A stretch of 64,000 nt of DNA from Aphrocallistes beatrix. Lineage: Eukaryota; Porifera; Hexactinellida; Sceptrulophora; Aphrocallistidae. The notes under the pieces are model-generated. The model saw nothing but the letters and a program-made list of their open reading frames with translations, made no database searches and was not told the DNA's origin. Below are positions 36,801 through 49,371 of the stretch, piece by piece. A program made the position numbers and the translations under genes. Every line of letters starts with the position of its first letter. Position 1 is the stretch's first letter. The DNA is taken from assembly GCA_963281255.1 (NCBI GenBank), contig OY725496.1:4813723-4877722 (forward strand), given 5' to 3'.

Positions 36801-39800
36801 CAAGACATAATTTACGATCTAAAGTGTCCAGCTTGCAATGCCACTTTGCTGCCACAGCAGTTCATTGGTGTCGTTTTCGCGCGTTGTGAGGCTAAAATTA
36901 GCATCGCGGATCAGTCAGCTGTTTTCACAGCTGTTCATGATGAAACAGTTCGGTATGAATTCCTTTACGACGGACCTGAAGTTAGGATAAGAATCCTTGA
37001 AAGAAATTTGGAATCGGACTCGGATGTTGTATCAACAGTTTATCTGTCGCCTACAAATGGTGTCAATTTGATTGGGCAGTGTTCCCATCAAGAATGTGTC
37101 GCATTCAAGGACAACAGAGGTGTTGTGATTGTCAGAGTGGGACTAATCGAGTCAGGAATTTTCCAAGATTTAGTGAAATATCGAAACTGCCCTTCGTGCC
37201 ACCACAAAATGAGTCAAGATAGCTTCCAATCTGTGACATTCCTTGGTTGTCAGGGAGAAGTGGAATACGAAGGAAGGACAGATATTTTTAGCGCCGTTTC
37301 AACACCTAAAAACATAAAACTTGACATTTCTGGCCCAAAAGTGGTTATCCGTGTGAAAGTGGACACACACACGCCTCCTAATACCACTCAGACCGGTGTC
37401 AGAGAGTCAGGACACATGGCAGAGTTGTCCGAGAAATTCGGAAAGTTGATGTGCTCAGAAGCAGAGATTCCAGAACTTGAACCAGGGATAAACTTCATTG
37501 CGGAATGTCCCAACAATAACGCATGTGGGATAGTGGCAATTCCATCCGGACACACCGAATCCTGCAATTACAACCAAGCCATTCGAGGGAAAAGTTGTCC
37601 TGAATGCAAGCTGCCACTCCCGCTTAATAGCTTCAAGGGAGTGGCGTTTTTCCTTTGCGAGGCTCGAGTCACTCTGGGCGGGAAAGTGTCGGTGTGTCGA
37701 GCGGGGAGAATCGCAGAGGTCTGCGAACTGAGTGCTGAAGGTGTCGAGGTGGATTTAGAGGTGGTAGAAAGGGACACCGGACACGAGACCACAGAACAAC
37801 TCACAAAGGGGAGAATTTGCCACGGCCTGAACGTCGAAGCGATCTGTATAAACCCCAAATGCTCCGAGACAATCGTAGCCATTCCGTGCCCAAAAGTGGA
37901 AGAATGTGTCTTTCTCGATTTGATCCCAACACTGAAGTGTCCTTTCTGCGACACTTCCATTCCGATTCCATTCTTCATTGGTTTCTCTCTTTTCAGATGC
38001 GAAATGGAAGTGAAAATCGGATCAGAATTCAAGAGAGTCTCTGCGAAAGAAGACGAAACTAAATATTTCAGAATCGAACCCAATGGTCCAACTGTGACAA
38101 TCAAAGTGGTGGGTAGGAACATTTCAAAATCTGGAAAACTGTCCAAGACCCCTGGACAGAAATATCTTAGAGCAGGCAGTGGCCTGAATATAGTGGCAGA
38201 GTGTCATAACCCAGAGTGTCTCGCTCGTATAGAGAATGCGGGAGTAATCAATATCAAAGCGCCGCACATACGAAGTTGTCTACTGAGTGAGGCTATGGTG
38301 GATCTGAAGTGTCCTTCTTGCGACACAATTGTCACCTACCACCAGGTTCTAGCGGTCACATTCGTTCGATGTCAAGGAGAAATTAAATTTGGAGAACAAA
38401 CTGAAAGATTCTCTCTCGTCGGAGATGAAAAAAAGGATTTCGCACTGGTACAAAACGGGCCCGAAGTGCATATAAATATCTCAAAAGTGAGAGAAACATT
38501 CGCGAAAGGTTTTAGTTACAAACTGTCTGAATCCAACGTGTGAGGTCCGAAACGACACTAACTTGGATAGAATGGTGATCATAAACCTCGGAACCGTTCA
38601 GGGCTGTAAAGTACATCAAGTGGTTACGGACATAAAGTGTCCGCTTTGTGGTCAGAAGATTCCCACCGAAAATATCATAGCGGTTGGATTTCTCCAATGT
38701 ACAGCTCAAATAAAGAATGCACAAGGTGTGAAAATATACTTAATCGGATCAAGTCAACATCTAATGCCACTTGATCTTTCATGGGAAATTGATATCTTCC
38801 CGCTGAGTTATAGACAAGTGTCGACACAAAACTTACTGGTCGCAGGGATGAATATCCAGGCGGTTTGTTCACACCTTGAATGTGAAGCCAGGAAGACACA
38901 AAATGGACGCATTTTTATAAGTGGCGGAGAGTTGAAACATTTTAAGTTAGGAGAAGTGCTTAAAAAGCTGTCCTGTCCATCTTGCAAGTCTTCTCTCTCA
39001 GTTTTAGCCATGAAAAGTCTCACTTTCATGCGATGTAGAGCTCTCATAGAAACTTCTGGAAAGGAATATTTGATCGAAACTGGGGAGAATGAAGTGATTG
39101 ATTTAGAAATCGAATTACTCACTCCAGAATCTTCGATCCTAATCTTGGATTTGGATCAGAAGTTCCCAGAAGGTGTGAAAAAGGTTTCAATTGACTCGGG
39201 TGAATTCTCATATAAGGCTTTGTGTCGCGGAGTCAATTTCAGAGCTTCTTGTCCAAACCCATCTTGTGTCTCATCACAGAAGCACCACTTTGTGAATATA
39301 ATGGCAGGACACCTTATAAATTTCGATTACAGAGCAGCTGTTCGGACACTTTTGTGTCCTTCTTGTGGCGTTCACATTCCTCCAGAACAAGTGAAGGGGG
39401 TACATTTGCTGGAATGTGTCGGAAAGATTCAAATTGACGACAAGATTCAAGAAATCACCGCGAACAAGAACAACGTCCAATCTATAGATTTCAGAAATGA
39501 TGGATCGGAAGTGAAAATAACGATAACTCAGAGAGTGTACAACATCGATACTGTCCCACTAAGTCGGTTTGTGGGCATACCTTATAAGCGCCTATGTAAC
39601 GGACTGAATTTTTGTTGTTACTGCAAGAACCCGTCTTGCCCTGCAGTGAAGGAGGGAAACGGTCTGGTATTCGTACGGAGAGATAACACGTTTGCGAGAG
39701 CGAATAATTATAGCAATACAGTCTGTAACTACATTGAGGAGGTCTCGAATCTGTTCTGTCCAGCTTGCTTGGTACCACTGAAGAAGTATTACGTTTGGGG

Positions 39801-42800
39801 AATTGGCGTTACTCGGTGTACGGGGAAGATCATGAGAGATGGATCCCCGCCTAAAACGTTCAATCCATGGTTCGGAAAGGTGGCTTTATACGCGCTAGAC
39901 AGAGACGATGTGTCTGTACTCTGTACGCATCGAGTTCCATCACTGGAGCAGAAGATTCCTTTCTTTCTTCTCTTAAGTTAGACATTTTATAATGTTTTTA
40001 GGCACATTAGTATCTACACAAAACTTCAGCTCGCTTTATGAATAAGTTTATACACAGCCACTCATAATGAAGCCACATCTATAGTTACATTTTCTTAATT
40101 CATTGTTTCTGAAATTTGTTTGTTTGTTTGTTTGTTTGTTTGTTTGTTTGTTTGTTTACACTGGTTATAAGAACTAATGATAAATAAAATTTATAACAAT
40201 TCTGAATAAAAGGTTGATTCAACTGCCAAGTCAAGCTAAAATAAATCTAATGAAATGCAATTTCAAGTTTATTTCACTCCTATGCACATATGACATGTAA
40301 TGAAACGATGCGTCATCATCTTAACACAGCCACATTCCAACGTTGTCATGGATATTTTATACAAGTTCATTAACAGTTAGTTGTGGTGGAAAGAAATTTG
40401 GAAAATTTTGGAAAATTGTGAATATTAATTCTATCAACTCGTACACATTCTCAGACTTTAGCAAATGGTTAATAAAGGTTTACACTACAGAATTCCAATG
40501 AGTTGCTATAGTGATTACTATGGAATTCTAACCAGATTATACCAACAAGAACTGAGAGTGCAACTCTACTAAGTTGATACGTAACAATCAATTTCTTGAA
40601 AATATTTCTACAAAATGTTACGAATATTCCTGCAAATTCAACTGCTGGAATTGTGCGAACTTTTGTGTAGAAGATAAGTCAGTTAAATTTATGACTGAGA
40701 TATTACCAATCAAATTCGTAGGTTGTAAAGTGGCAGATATTTTGCTGAAAACTATTCTTAGCAAAGCAACACCTCTGTACTTTGATGTTCTAATCAGTTT
40801 TGTGATATTAATAGTTTACAAAAATTCTTGAAACAGAATGACAAATGTAAGAGTCATGGAAAAGTTGTTAGATCAATTCTTTCTCGAAAAGAGAAGAATT
40901 TTGGATAAATACCGTTGCGGTGATTGTACAACATTCTCAGTTTCAGTTTCTGTCTCTAGGCTGTGCCTTAAAATGGAGTTAATACGAACAACAATTTAGG
41001 TAAATTGATTGGACAAGAACACTGCAATCTGATTGGTTAATGCAGTATTATAATAGAGACATACCTGTGTTTGTGGAATGTGGCAGCGTGGTCCTTCCAT
41101 GTGTCCTTATAGTGTCCCAGCCACTGAGTGAATATTCTGATGTGAGGCAGGAGGAACCAAGCGGAAACACCATTCTCGTTCTATAAATAGATTTAATCAA
41201 ACTAAACTCAAATGTGATTGGTGGTTTGGTGGCATTGTAACATCTGTAGAATGTTTACACCTTATTTACGCATCTAAATATATCACAACAACCTGAAGTT
41301 GACTTAGGAATGATTGGAATATGTGAGAATGGAATGTGAAGAGGAAATCGAGTTTGGATAGCTGAACTGATTCTAAAATTAGAGGTGATGAATGAATCTA
41401 CATTCGACTCCACCACATCGGACAGAAGACATTTTGCCCCGATTAAGCGGAGAACCTATTAACCGAAAATATTTTGTACTAGCTTCCATGTGTGAGAGCT
41501 ATTCCGGTCCTATCAAAAGTGACCCGATTAAGCGGAGTAGACTGTATTTCCATTATCAATACTATAAAAACATAATTTACGTTTGTTTGTTTGTTTGTTT
41601 ATTCATAATTAAATGTGAAGAACGTATACAGTAGAAAAATGAAAAAGCCAACGATATATTGGTTTTTGAAGCGAAAGTATGGGATTGTGAAGTCACAGCG
41701 GGGTTTTTAATAACTTATTTATTTCTAACAATCAGCACAAAATTCAGTCAGAATAGAGAACCACTTCGCTCTACAATTTTTCCCCTCAAAAACTTAATTG
41801 GTAAGCGAGCCTTTTTGTTTAGGAAATGCGGATATTATAGAAATAGGATCTCATCCATAGTAAGAAATTCTAAATTTAGAAATATAAATAACGTACATCC
41901 TATGTTGAATTATTTCAAAGTTGGCAGAGTTTACTGATGCAAAAGAGATTACAATGTGTTAACTTTCGACCACAACACTTGTGTTAACCAAAGATTATTA
42001 TACATTCTTCGTAAGACTTATGTTGCTAAGTTGAAAATTTCCAAAACACTTGCCCAATCAATTGATATTTCTACTTTCAAACTGACCAACCAAATCTTTC
42101 CTCTAACAAATAATTAATTCATTTAATTAAGTACGACAATAAGAAACGAGGAAATGAAAATGATTGGTCACTTCTCAGACATGAAATCAGTTACAAGTTT
42201 ATTAGAATATTTCGTTTGATTTAAAATATTTTTTTAAGAAGTTTATTGCTCTGTCAGTTTGTGTATAACCGCTATATCCATATATATGTTTAGTAAACAA
42301 ACTTGAGGCTGTGTTGTTTGTGAGAGAAAACAGAACAACAAGCTGCATCTTGAGCAGAATCTCAGCCAGCGATTGGTTGCATCTGCTCTTCATTAGAGAA
42401 GAGAAAGCTGAGTCAAATCTGCTCACCCAATCAGACACTGTGTCTATTCTATAAATAAACGAAAATCACAAGTAAATATCTCTTTCGGGTGTTGTTGTTG
42501 TTGTTGTTGTTATTGTTGTTGTTATTGTTGTTATTGTTGTTGTGGTGGTTGATTTGCGAATTCAATTTGCAATTTATTTTCAACATAAGTTTACTAAGTT
42601 TAATTTGTGCAGAATAATCTGAAGAATTATGTAAAGTATCAGTTTAGTGAAATGATATGTATTTTTTAAAAAAACAACTCAGTTGAAGAAAAAAGTAAAA
42701 TATCTAATAACAACAATAACAATAACAACAATAATAACTGTGATATTACCCAATGCTTGTGAAGTATTTGGACTGTATATTCAGGAATGACAAGTAAACT

Positions 42801-45800
42801 TCTTTGTAGAGCTAAGTCAACAATAACAATAACAAAAATAAAATTATACCAACTTGCAACGACAGAAATTAGGTCAATCAACTATCCTAAAATCTGAAAA
42901 AGAATGACTAGAATAAATAATTAAATGACTGAACAGTTAATTGAATGATTAAACGGTTAATTAAATGATATAACATGATGACAGCTAAATATAGGGCACA
43001 ATTTGGAACTGAAACTAACTTTATGTAAAGTTCCAGGACTGATCGTTTTCCTAGCAACGTGAGGTGACTCCGAATATTCAGCCCGTTGGTCAGGTCGTGT
43101 CACTGGTTTCATTAGAGAATCTGGAATAATCCAAACCTCATTTTCTATCTGAAAACGTAAACAAGTAAACAACAACAAGTTGTTTAGAGTAAACAAACCT
43201 TAAATTAGCTTGTTTACCTGGTACTTCTGAACCTTAGCTTTATTTTGAGTCCTAATTTCCTTTTTTAGTGAATCCAAATTCTAAAAATAAAATTTAAAAT
43301 TAACTCCTCAGAAGTTACATAGTTCCATTCAGGTTTTTTAATAAAAAAGTTATTTAAAGAAAATTCTAAATTCGGAACTTGACTTTTCTTAAAATAAATA
43401 TCAAAAAATATTTAATCAAAATTTAATAAAAATGATAAAAGACAATTATTGAGGGAAATAATCAAATAAAGTAAACACAAACAGATCAGAGAATGGTAGG
43501 GCTGGAGTGCTTGGAGGGGTAGAACATCTGACAGAGACCCGACTTAATCTTATTCTTCTTCAAGGGATGGTCCTCCCCAGCCTTGAACTTCCGTTCTGAA
43601 TCAAGATTGGGAGCTGAGTAGGTGGCATGTAGGCCCTTGACACCTTCCTGACGGATATGTGTAAGGTCGAAGTCATCCTTCGATCTGCGCCTAGTGAGTT
43701 TAAACTGCTGGCTTTCTCTCTCCTCGCCATATGTCGGCCTCCTTCTTGTCTGCGGATTCTCATCCACCACTTTTATCGCTCCGACTCGATCGAAAGTAGA
43801 CATGACATCGCGAGGGATTCGGAATTGGATCCTCTTTCTCGGCCTCATTTCTTCTATACTCTTGGATTCATCTTCCAAACTGGAAAGCTCAGAAACGTTC
43901 CAGTCATCGTTGTTCATTTTCTCGTTTGCTTGTGTTTGTTTACTAAGCTCGACTCTTTTCAAATATAAACTCAGCTGAATTTCGTAGTTTTTCTGGATAA
44001 CATCGAGTTCTTTCAAGAGATTTCTCTCTCTTTGGAAGAGAATGCTCCGAATCTCAGAAAATTTTTTCTGTATCAGAATTCGAGTACGATTCAAATCTTC
44101 TAAAAATTGCTCAGGCTTTTGTTGATTTTCCATTTTAAGCGAATTTATTATTGTTTACTTTATAAATGTTTAAATATTTTTAAGTTTATAAATTGTTCTG
44201 TTTGAGAGTATTTATAGTTTTTAGCCAATCAGATTTCAGGTAGAATCCAAGAGTCATCGTGAAGTTTTGATAAAAAATGCAAAAGTCATTTTAGCAAATA
44301 AATTAGATGAATTGTTCTTTCTTCTTATTTACGTAACTTATGAATTAAAAATATTCAGATTTTAGCATTTAAGTTTTAAATGTTGTTGCTCCATCTCAAC
44401 CAATCAGATTCGTTGGACATTGATTTTTCACAGAAAGCAAGAAGTCTAGAGTTTGATTGGTCAACTTTACTAAGCTTACAACACAGCTCAGAAAAGCAAA
44501 ATTCCCCAAAATAAATTTTCTGGTTCTAAATTTGGATTCAGATATAAATAAGTGCTTTCAAATACAGATAAATGGCCAATCAATAATCCGAACTGATACC
44601 TTCAAAGAAACTTGCACAATATCAGTGCAACTTCATTCCGTGTAACTATCGGGGAAATATTCGGAGAATAAAGTACAAGATATTATTATCTGGAGCAGAA
44701 AGTATATGTTATCCTTGTTTGGAGCAGAAAGTACATTTAAAATTGATGAAATCACCAAAATGGTAGAAACCACTCTAACCCAAAACAGATAGTAATATTC
44801 AAATGCGATTTAGTGGGAGAAAATGAATAATTCACAATTCATAAGCGTATTCTTCTTCTAGATAATCCTTATAGCAATTTCCACTCCTAAGTTCTGTTGT
44901 GTTTGTGTCTTAATGGTAGTACTTCTAATGTGCGTTTCTGGGTCTTAAGCAGTTTATAAGTGTTAGTGTGTTAATTTCATAACAGAATTACGTATATGGC
45001 GCTGACTCTAGAGAAAATAATGCAGCGTTTTCGGTAGAGAATGCAACACGTTTCAGACAGATTTAGCAGCATTTTGGTTAGGGATATGTCTCTCAGGTTG
45101 TCAAACGGAGCATTTACTAGCAGAGAGGATGGCTGTCGAGGGTTTTAGGTGTGAAAATATGGCCTAAAACTTACGGATCTGCTTTTAAGCTAGTGGCATT
45201 GTCGCTATATTCAGTGACATTGTCGCTCAGCGCCATGTAAGTATTCTGATTTAAGTAGAGTGAAGTAAGCAAATATTTTTGTTAATTCAAAATGTTTGCA
45301 TACATTAAAATACAGCTCTAAGCTAGTCCTGAAGGAAGTAATCTGATTGGCTGGGAGTGAATCATATTCCAATCAATGAAACATGAAACTTAAGCACAGC
45401 ATTAGGCTATTAATAGTAAACTCAGCCAATGAGCTGAAGAGTTTCTAAAGGGTTAGAAGGATGGCATCATTTAGTGCAGAAGACACAGAGACAGCACTAG
45501 AGAATGTGGAAATAGTCCGAAAAGTAATTAAACGCAAATTCTTAGCTCTACACATCGCACTCGACGAACGCGAATCCGAATTAGTCCACGAATTGGACCA
45601 AGTTAGAAGTGACATCACGGGTGCTTTGGGCCAATGGAAGAAGAGTATGGAAGATGTCCAACACACCATCACACATGCTAGCCTAGAGATCAGGGACAAC
45701 TCATGGGCCGCCAAACTCGATAAAGAGGCGAAAGAAGAGTTGGAAATTTTAAAAAGTTCCAAACCCAAATTCAGGATTGAGTTTTCGCTCTCGAATGAAT

Positions 45801-48538
45801 TCGAGGAAACTATAAGTTCGGTAGGGAATGTCTATGCCGAAGAGTTTAATGCTCGAAATAAGAAACTGAAAAAAATGTGTAGTGCTCCCACTCCCAAACT
45901 AAGAGTCGAAGACAGGTGTGAATTGTCGCATCTAAAAATAGAAGAGAGGTGTGAATTTCCGAATATCATACTCTCTGAATCGCCTGAAAAAGAGAGTCAG
46001 CTGTTCAGGTACAGGGCAGATTTAATGGCGCCTGTTGATCCACGCGAGAAGCCACTTTACTATCCATCTGAACAGATCATAAGACCGCATACCTATATGG
46101 TTAAATCGTTGTCATGTGCAGATTTGATGACGGACGTGGATAGAAAAGATAAACTCAGCTGTCCACAAGCAAAAGCGTTCGACGATTCGTGCATTAAGGA
46201 GGAAGATATTATGGACGAAAGAAACAGGTTCCTGACTTTTCAAGGCAAAAAGAACAAAAGTAAGGAGGCGAGAAAATTCACCCTATCAAGAAAAAGAACG
46301 AAAACTGGAGTCAATATCGGTGCCACTTTTAAACTGTCTGAGGTGAAGATTAAGAAATATTTGGCGCACGAAGTGAGTCTAATCTCCCGCTGGAATGAGA
46401 AGGAAGTGAGAGGGATCTTAAGGGCAATCATCCCGGGAGAGAGTAGGGTACCGATTGTGGGAGTTGAGCTGGAGACGAATGATGGCAACTCAGATGGAAT
46501 GTACTTAGGAGTGCAATATTTTAAAACTGAAAAATATAAAGCCTACTTCTTAAAAGCAGACAAAGTGAAGGTGAACATATGAGAACTAGTAAACAAGTAA
46601 ACAAATAATGTATTCGTAAATAGTTGTTATATAATGCATGTCATAAATAGTAATTTAGGAACACAAACATATGTATATAAACTATATACACATATCCTAT
46701 TTTAGGCATCAAATCTAGTATCCTTCTAACAGTATACGATCGTATGGAGATACAACTCTCCGTTTTGATTGGTCAATGTTTAGATTCATAGATAACAAAC
46801 TGATAGTAGAGAAATTAATTTAGCCAATCGGAATGAAAGTAAATAATATGGATTTTTTTCTAAGATTTCAAATATTTTGATGGAAAGAAATATATGTCTC
46901 ATTTAAGTCGATGGTGTCACACTAGATTCAACTACGCCACTATCTGGTATGGTTAATCAGTCTATAAATAGCTACCTTCTTGTCCACAGAGTGGAATATC
47001 TGAATGAGTGACTCTCTCACTGAGGGGATGGGATTAACAGCTGTGAGACATCTGATGTAGTAGTACACAGCGTCCAGGTAACGAACCTATCCACAGCTAT
47101 AAATAGAACTCTAGCCAATCAAGAGAGAGGACTACACCAATGAGAATCTTGAACTATTGTAAAGTCAGTTGTAAATTTTGAAAAAGTGCTAAATTGAGAA
47201 ATTTTCTGACAAATCAATTTCCAAGATTATGTTCTAGATCCTAACAACCTGAGTCGATGAAACTATGGCCAGCTGATTGTAGCTACGCCCTTTATTTGGC
47301 GCCAAATGCATAGCGTGTAGATAATGACTAAACGACAAACAACAATTGAGGAAAGTAAACAAATCCATGGTCCAACTGTGTACTTTGTAGATACTACCTT
47401 TCCACCATGGACCAATCAGCATCCACGCAGAGATTGGGATCAGCTGTAGGCATGATCAGCTGATATCTCAGAATATCGCCGAGCGCCAAATACGCGAAGT
47501 GGCACGATAAGGCAGCTCTTGTAACCTATCAAATTCAAGCGTTTCATCGGAGAGCGAAAAAGTAAGCTATTTTAATCCTATTCTATTTTTAACCACCTTT
47601 CTTTGCCTATCCCTGCACTCTACATTCCTGATGGTATCCAGGATACCGAGAGAGAATGTGTATGAGGACTGTACAGAGCTAATCAGTGAGGAGTAGAAGC
47701 GTTCTGTGGTTTGTAGATAGGACAAATACTCTTTTCTACTTCCTGAAAACAACAAAAACAAAAACAACAACAACATCAACATCAACAACATCAATGTGTT
47801 TGTTTGGTTATAAGGATTTTATAGTTTAATTAATATCACTCTTTTTACAAACTAAATTTAGAACCAAGGATACCTGTGAACTTTCTGGCATTCTCTCTGA
47901 GCGGTTCGATTAGCGCGTAAATTCCTTTCTGCCACAACTCCGTCTCCACTGAATGCTCTGCACAGAACTCGAGATCTGATTGGATGATGCCAGCTGTCAG
48001 TTCTCTCATCTCCTTACTATAAATACAAGATTTTTGTCATTCTAAGTTAATATTCAATATCTAGTTAGTATTCAATGTGTAGATATGTCTATATAGAAAT
48101 ATTAACATTCCTTAACCTTATGTCGGTTGCTCTGTTAATAACACTACACATCAGAGGTCCAGAATTTCGTCTCACAATGTCCCCCAACTGCATTCCACAG
48201 ACCCGGAACCGTTCCCAGGCTTGAGAATTCGTGCTCCGATTGGCTGATCTCGCGTCTCTACGTAGAATCTCATCCACTTCTTTAGGTATCCTCAGCATTC
48301 CATGGTTGCTAGGGTATGAGTGACTCTTCTCACTTCTACTAGATGCATTCCTATCGCACAGATTGTCACTAGGTTTAGAGGTGGTCACCAATTGTGTCGT
48401 TTCTTCATTCGGAACCCTTCTACACCTCGAGTCAGGTGGAGTGGATTTAGGAAGTTTGGGTTGGTTTTCTAGAAACCGTTTCGTCTGTACGAGCTCCTGG
48501 TATGAGATGTGGATTGTGTCCTTGCCACCTAGCGACAT
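33513..48538 (-). CDS. SMG6: SMG6-like nonsense-mediated decay endonuclease
   Basis: About 20 exons: 48117-48538, 47874-48016, 47597-47742, 47398-47525, 47249-47327, 46976-47086, 43218-43280, 43020-43148, 42303-42448, 41293-41372, 41065-41180, 35903-36074, 35506-35682, about 35210-35265, 35034-35085, 34762-34981, 34206-34281, 34004-34127, 33762-33816, 33513-33643. The N-terminal half has the EST1/14-3-3-like TPR signature ([34 protein letters not shown]), then [19 protein letters not shown] and an EDQFLSGC-type region. The C-terminus is a PIN nuclease with all three acidic sites seen in SMG6: VPDTN, NDD and SDRN. SMG5 lacks most of these, hence the SMG6 call. SMG6 cuts mRNAs near premature stops. 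The first exon may extend upstream to about 48610, and the true 5' end is uncertain. Some exon edges (42303, 43020, 35210) are weak. Three genes sit inside its introns. Confidence 0.85.
35289..35497. repeat. TGGA microsatellite filling an SMG6 intron
   Basis: About 52 units of (TGGA)n occupy nearly the whole 240-base intron 35266-35505, stopping a few bases from the donor GTGAGT. The Met-Asp-Gly-Trp frames across it are not genes. Confidence 0.95.
36125..36260. mobile_element. pogo-like MITE, 3' truncated
   Basis: Starts ACAGTCGACTCCGCTTAATAG and matches 4805-4976 until CTGCCAAAAGTGG, then ends abruptly. SMG6 intron. Confidence 0.65.
36594..39981 (+). CDS. Nine-unit cysteine-repeat protein, family unnamed
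   Basis: The start at 36594 (MASPPETTT...) joins across a tiny putative intron (36637-36669, 33 bases, GTAAAC...TTCTAAG) to a long open frame. About 1,110 residues contain nine tandem units of about 105 residues. Each has G(L/F/V)NxxxxCxxxxC, a hydrophobic stretch, (L/K)xCPxC and about 22 residues later a single Cys (FxRCE-like), then a beta-rich tail. Five Cys per unit suggests zinc binding. The reading frame changes once between units 5 and 6 at about 38505-38520: units 1-5 are in the frame ending at 38543, units 6-9 in the frame 38521-39981. No valid intron resolves this, so a small indel (real or sequencing) is likely. I know similar single modules in uncharacterised eukaryotic proteins but no family name. 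The gene is nested in an SMG6 intron on the opposite strand. Confidence 0.75.
39982..41064. other. SMG6 intron remainder
   Basis: Contains a (GTTT)n run at 40118-40155. A weak 85-codon plus frame at 40574-40831 with [14 protein letters not shown] and KFVGC faintly recalls one degenerate unit of the adjacent cysteine-repeat protein. Otherwise AT-rich. Confidence 0.35.
41400..41552. mobile_element. pogo-like MITE copy
   Basis: TTCGACTCC...GCGGAGTAGACTGTA termini and a shared core; lies in an SMG6 intron. Confidence 0.6.
43486..44133 (-). CDS. 215-residue coiled-coil protein nested in SMG6
   Basis: A single-exon frame starts [16 protein letters not shown]. Residues 10-70 form a coil ([21 protein letters not shown]) that resembles the N-terminal coil of the 45461-46582 protein and of the NHL proteins. 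The rest is basic, Arg/Lys- and Ser-rich, with no domain recognised. It lies on the same strand as SMG6 inside the intron 43281-46975, and could be a truncated relative of the coil/CAP-Gly gene. The stop is at 43486. Confidence 0.6.
   Translation of the reverse strand: MENQQKPEQFLEDLNRTRILIQKKFSEIRSILFQRERNLLKELDVIQKNYEIQLSLYLKRVELSKQTQANEKMNNDDWNVSELSSLEDESKSIEEMRPRKRIQFRIPRDVMSTFDRVGAIKVVDENPQTRRRPTYGEERESQQFKLTRRRSKDDFDLTHIRQEGVKGLHATYSAPNLDSERKFKAGEDHPLKKNKIKSGLCQMFYPSKHSSPTIL
44134..45460. other. SMG6 intron spacer between two nested genes
   Basis: Likely divergent promoters of the two nested genes. CCAAT/ATTGG motifs are frequent. No other gene seen. Confidence 0.4.
45461..46582 (+). 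CDS. Coiled-coil CAP-Gly-like protein nested in SMG6
   Basis: An uninterrupted 373-residue frame starts [17 protein letters not shown]. Residues 15-90 form a coil with the [21 protein letters not shown] pattern shared by neighbouring coil genes. The middle is charged and low in structure, with a repeated pair of [16 protein letters not shown] motifs. Residues 310-373 look like a divergent CAP-Gly domain ([10 protein letters not shown]..., [21 protein letters not shown]). CAP-Gly domains bind EEY/F tails of tubulin and EB proteins; the canonical GKNDG motif is altered to GNSDG, so binding is uncertain. It is intronless and opposite in strand to SMG6. Confidence 0.7.
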   Translation: MASFSAEDTETALENVEIVRKVIKRKFLALHIALDERESELVHELDQVRSDITGALGQWKKSMEDVQHTITHASLEIRDNSWAAKLDKEAKEELEILKSSKPKFRIEFSLSNEFEETISSVGNVYAEEFNARNKKLKKMCSAPTPKLRVEDRCELSHLKIEERCEFPNIILSESPEKESQLFRYRADLMAPVDPREKPLYYPSEQIIRPHTYMVKSLSCADLMTDVDRKDKLSCPQAKAFDDSCIKEEDIMDERNRFLTFQGKKNKSKEARKFTLSRKRTKTGVNIGATFKLSEVKIKKYLAHEVSLISRWNEKEVRGILRAIIPGESRVPIVGVELETNDGNSDGMYLGVQYFKTEKYKAYFLKADKVKVNI

Positions 48539-48706
48539 AGGTGAGACGGTAGATAGCTTCCTAGCAACCGGAGTAGTCCACGGTATGTATTCTGAACAGT
48601 TGAGTTGAGAATGGTTTCAAGCTACTGATGTCTCATATAAATAATTTTTTTACCAGGAGTTTAAAACGAGTTTAATCCATCAACCCCATTGGGCTAAACC
48701 CTAAGC

Positions 48707-48868
48707 CAGTGGTTCCCAACCTGGGGTCCATGGACCCCTTAGTGGTCGACAGAAGATATCAGGGGGTCCACAGGATTCGAATTTTTGTTACGGTTAATAG
48801 GAGGGGTCCACAGAATATAGGAAATTTTTTATAAGGGGTCCACAGCACAAAAAGGTTGAAAACCGCTG
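48707..48868. mobile_element. Non-autonomous hAT element
   Basis: Termini CAGTGGTTCCCAACC and GGTTGAAAACCGCTG with the 8-base target duplication CCCTAAGC on both sides (48699-48706, 48869-48876). 162 bases, no coding capacity; between SMG6 and the aminopeptidase gene. Confidence 0.93.
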
Positions 48869-48967
48869 CCCTAAGCCTTTTGTGATTCGAAATTCCTAAT
48901 TCCAGCTACTGTCCTGTATTCTCTGTCAATTATGCGATTGGGGTATTGGATAATTGAGTGAGAAATA

Positions 48968-49112
48968 AACTTCGCTTAATCGGGACACTTTGGTCCCGGA
49001 TATTTTATCCTGATTAAGCGGAGTTACCAATTAACAAATGAAATTTAGTATTAGCTTCTATGTATGGGAACCATTCCGTTCCTGGAGACTTGTCCCGATT
49101 AAGAGTTGACAC
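48968..49112. mobile_element. pogo-like MITE, second subfamily
   Basis: The CTTCGCTTAATCGGGACACTTTGG start marks the subfamily that also occurs at 20278-20390, 22860-22935 and 24960-25030. Confidence 0.6.
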
Positions 49113-49371
49113 TTCTCCCAGTAGAATGGAGAGATGAGAAGATCGTTATAATCCACAATGGCACATTAAGACCTTAAAATAGATTAGAATTGATTGGCTA
49201 TCTACAGTGCTTATTTCTCAAATCGAATGTCTGAGATTGAATAAGCAAAGAACTAAAAATTCATTCATAAAATATCTGAATTAGAAACTAACCAAACTAC
49301 AAATACTCACTCGTACAAACTCTACGCTATGATATGTACTATTTATATCAAACTAGGACTATATTTAGATC

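Noticed and set aside
41659-41937. 92-codon plus frame
   Set aside because: No recognisable motif, AT-driven composition, within an SMG6 intron on the opposite strand.
42666-42881. Hydrophobic minus frame near SMG6 exons
   Set aside because: Rich in Leu/Val from a GTT-type repeat and not matched to any SMG6 segment; the flanking exons join without it.
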